Shown here piece after piece: positions 14,734 to 15,339 of a DNA stretch of 15,339 nucleotides. Origin of the DNA: Treponema sp. UBA1226. Its GTDB lineage: Bacteria > Spirochaetota > Spirochaetia > Treponematales > Treponemataceae. The DNA is taken from contig DBWY01000012.1 in NCBI GenBank assembly GCA_002309195.1, forward strand, positions 92,775 to 108,113, given 5' to 3'. The notes beneath the pieces were generated by a model that made no database searches, had not been told where the DNA came from, and saw only the letters and a program-made list of their open reading frames with translations. The translations under genes and the position numbers were made by a program. Numbering within the stretch: position 1 is the first letter of the stretch; each line of letters starts with the position of its first letter.

Positions 14734-15339
14734 CTATTTAATTACGATGTTTACAAGCTTATTCGGAACTACGATGCACTTAACGATTTCGTGTCCGTCG
14801 GTAAACTTTTTAACGTCTGCACGTGCAAATGCTGTTTCTTTAAGTGTGTCATCTGCCGTTCCTGCAGGTGCTTCAAATGTGTCACGTTTTTTGCCGTTTA
14901 CCATTACAACGATTGTCTTTGTATCATCGACTGTCCATTCTTCGTTTGCCTTTGGCCATGCAACGTAGGCGATGGTTTCTTTGTTGCCAAGTTTTTCCCA
15001 GAGCTCTTCACCAAGGTGAGGTGCATAAGGAGAAAGAACTTTTACGAAATCGCTCCACATTGCTTTTGGAATTTCCGGGAGCTTTGAAAGTTCGTTGATG
15101 AAAATCATCATCTGGCTTATAGCAGTGTTAAAGTTCAATGTTGCTGTATCATCGGTTACCTTTTTGATTGTCTGGGCAAACGTTTTTCTTGCGCTGAGCA
15201 ATGCTTTATCTTCGAGCTTGCCTGTGATGTCGATGTCTGCCATTGGCTTTTCTGAAACTGCCCAGACTTTTTCGAGGAAGCGGTGGATACCAACGATTCC
15301 CTGTGTTGCCCAAGGTTTACTCATTGTAAGAGGTCCCAT
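14734..15339 (-). CDS. leuS: Leucyl-tRNA synthetase, C-terminal part; 5' end outside the window
   Basis: The frame is open to the right edge and ends with TAA at 14736–14734, giving the last 201 residues. It begins with MGPLTMSKPWATQGIVGIHR, the LeuRS segment entering the anticodon-binding helical domain. That domain continues to about residue 120 (SPYAPHLGEELWEKLG). The compact C-terminal domain follows, with VNGKKRDTFEAPA and ending VPNKLVNIVIK, which contacts the tRNA elbow in bacterial LeuRS. The first methionine at the window edge is internal: the Rossmann fold, editing domain and KMSKS loop must lie to the right. The enzyme charges tRNA-Leu. It has its own terminator, so it is not part of the trp operon despite the shared orientation. 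Confidence 0.97.
   Translation of the reverse strand: MGPLTMSKPWATQGIVGIHRFLEKVWAVSEKPMADIDITGKLEDKALLSARKTFAQTIKKVTDDTATLNFNTAISQMMIFINELSKLPEIPKAMWSDFVKVLSPYAPHLGEELWEKLGNKETIAYVAWPKANEEWTVDDTKTIVVMVNGKKRDTFEAPAGTADDTLKETAFARADVKKFTDGHEIVKCIVVPNKLVNIVIK

Overview
The window looks like chromosomal DNA from a spirochaete, most likely a free-living or gut/rumen Treponema. This is an inference from content, not a database result: a dnaK–dnaJ pair followed by RsbU/SpoIIE-like and STAS regulatory genes, moderate-to-low GC, and Lys/Ile-rich proteins. No tRNA, rRNA, insertion sequence, CRISPR array or integrase gene was seen. The window is packed with genes: six on the + strand (1–7910) converge on six on the − strand (7920–15339), with 9 bp between the two groups.

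Left arm (+ strand): the 3' part of dnaK, a GC-rich hairpin, and a complete dnaJ. A new transcription unit with a strong promoter (TTAACA/TGcTATAAT, 1790–1820) then encodes a membrane-anchored SpoIIE/RsbU-type PP2C phosphatase with all its metal-binding aspartates. One nucleotide of overlap leads into a large multi-pass membrane protein whose SpoIIE-like domain has lost three of its four metal-site motifs, so it is probably a pseudophosphatase; it ends in a long acidic tail. Next come a small STAS-domain anti-sigma-factor antagonist with the phosphoacceptor serine intact and a textbook intrinsic terminator (6207–6236). This resembles the output half of a partner-switching pathway, but no RsbW-type kinase is present. 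A Na+/phosphate symporter with a PhoU-like tail (NptA/YjbB type) starts 18 nt after the terminator T-run, possibly from a nearly leaderless transcript.

Right arm (− strand): a complete tryptophan operon, trpE–trpGD–trpCF–trpB–trpA, with both gene fusions and the gene order known from the enterobacterial operon. It has a consensus promoter (TTGACA–17–TATATT, 14639–14611) and a perfect 7+7 bp palindrome (14579–14596) just after the predicted transcription start, a good candidate operator. The 44-nt leader is too short for ribosome-mediated attenuation. Three of the four gene junctions overlap, with Shine-Dalgarno sequences inside the upstream gene; only trpB–trpA is separated (39 nt). Upstream lies the 3' part of leuS with its own terminator.

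The points most worth a second look are the active/degenerate phosphatase tandem and the enteric-style trp operon with its palindromic operator. The rest is well-recognised housekeeping.
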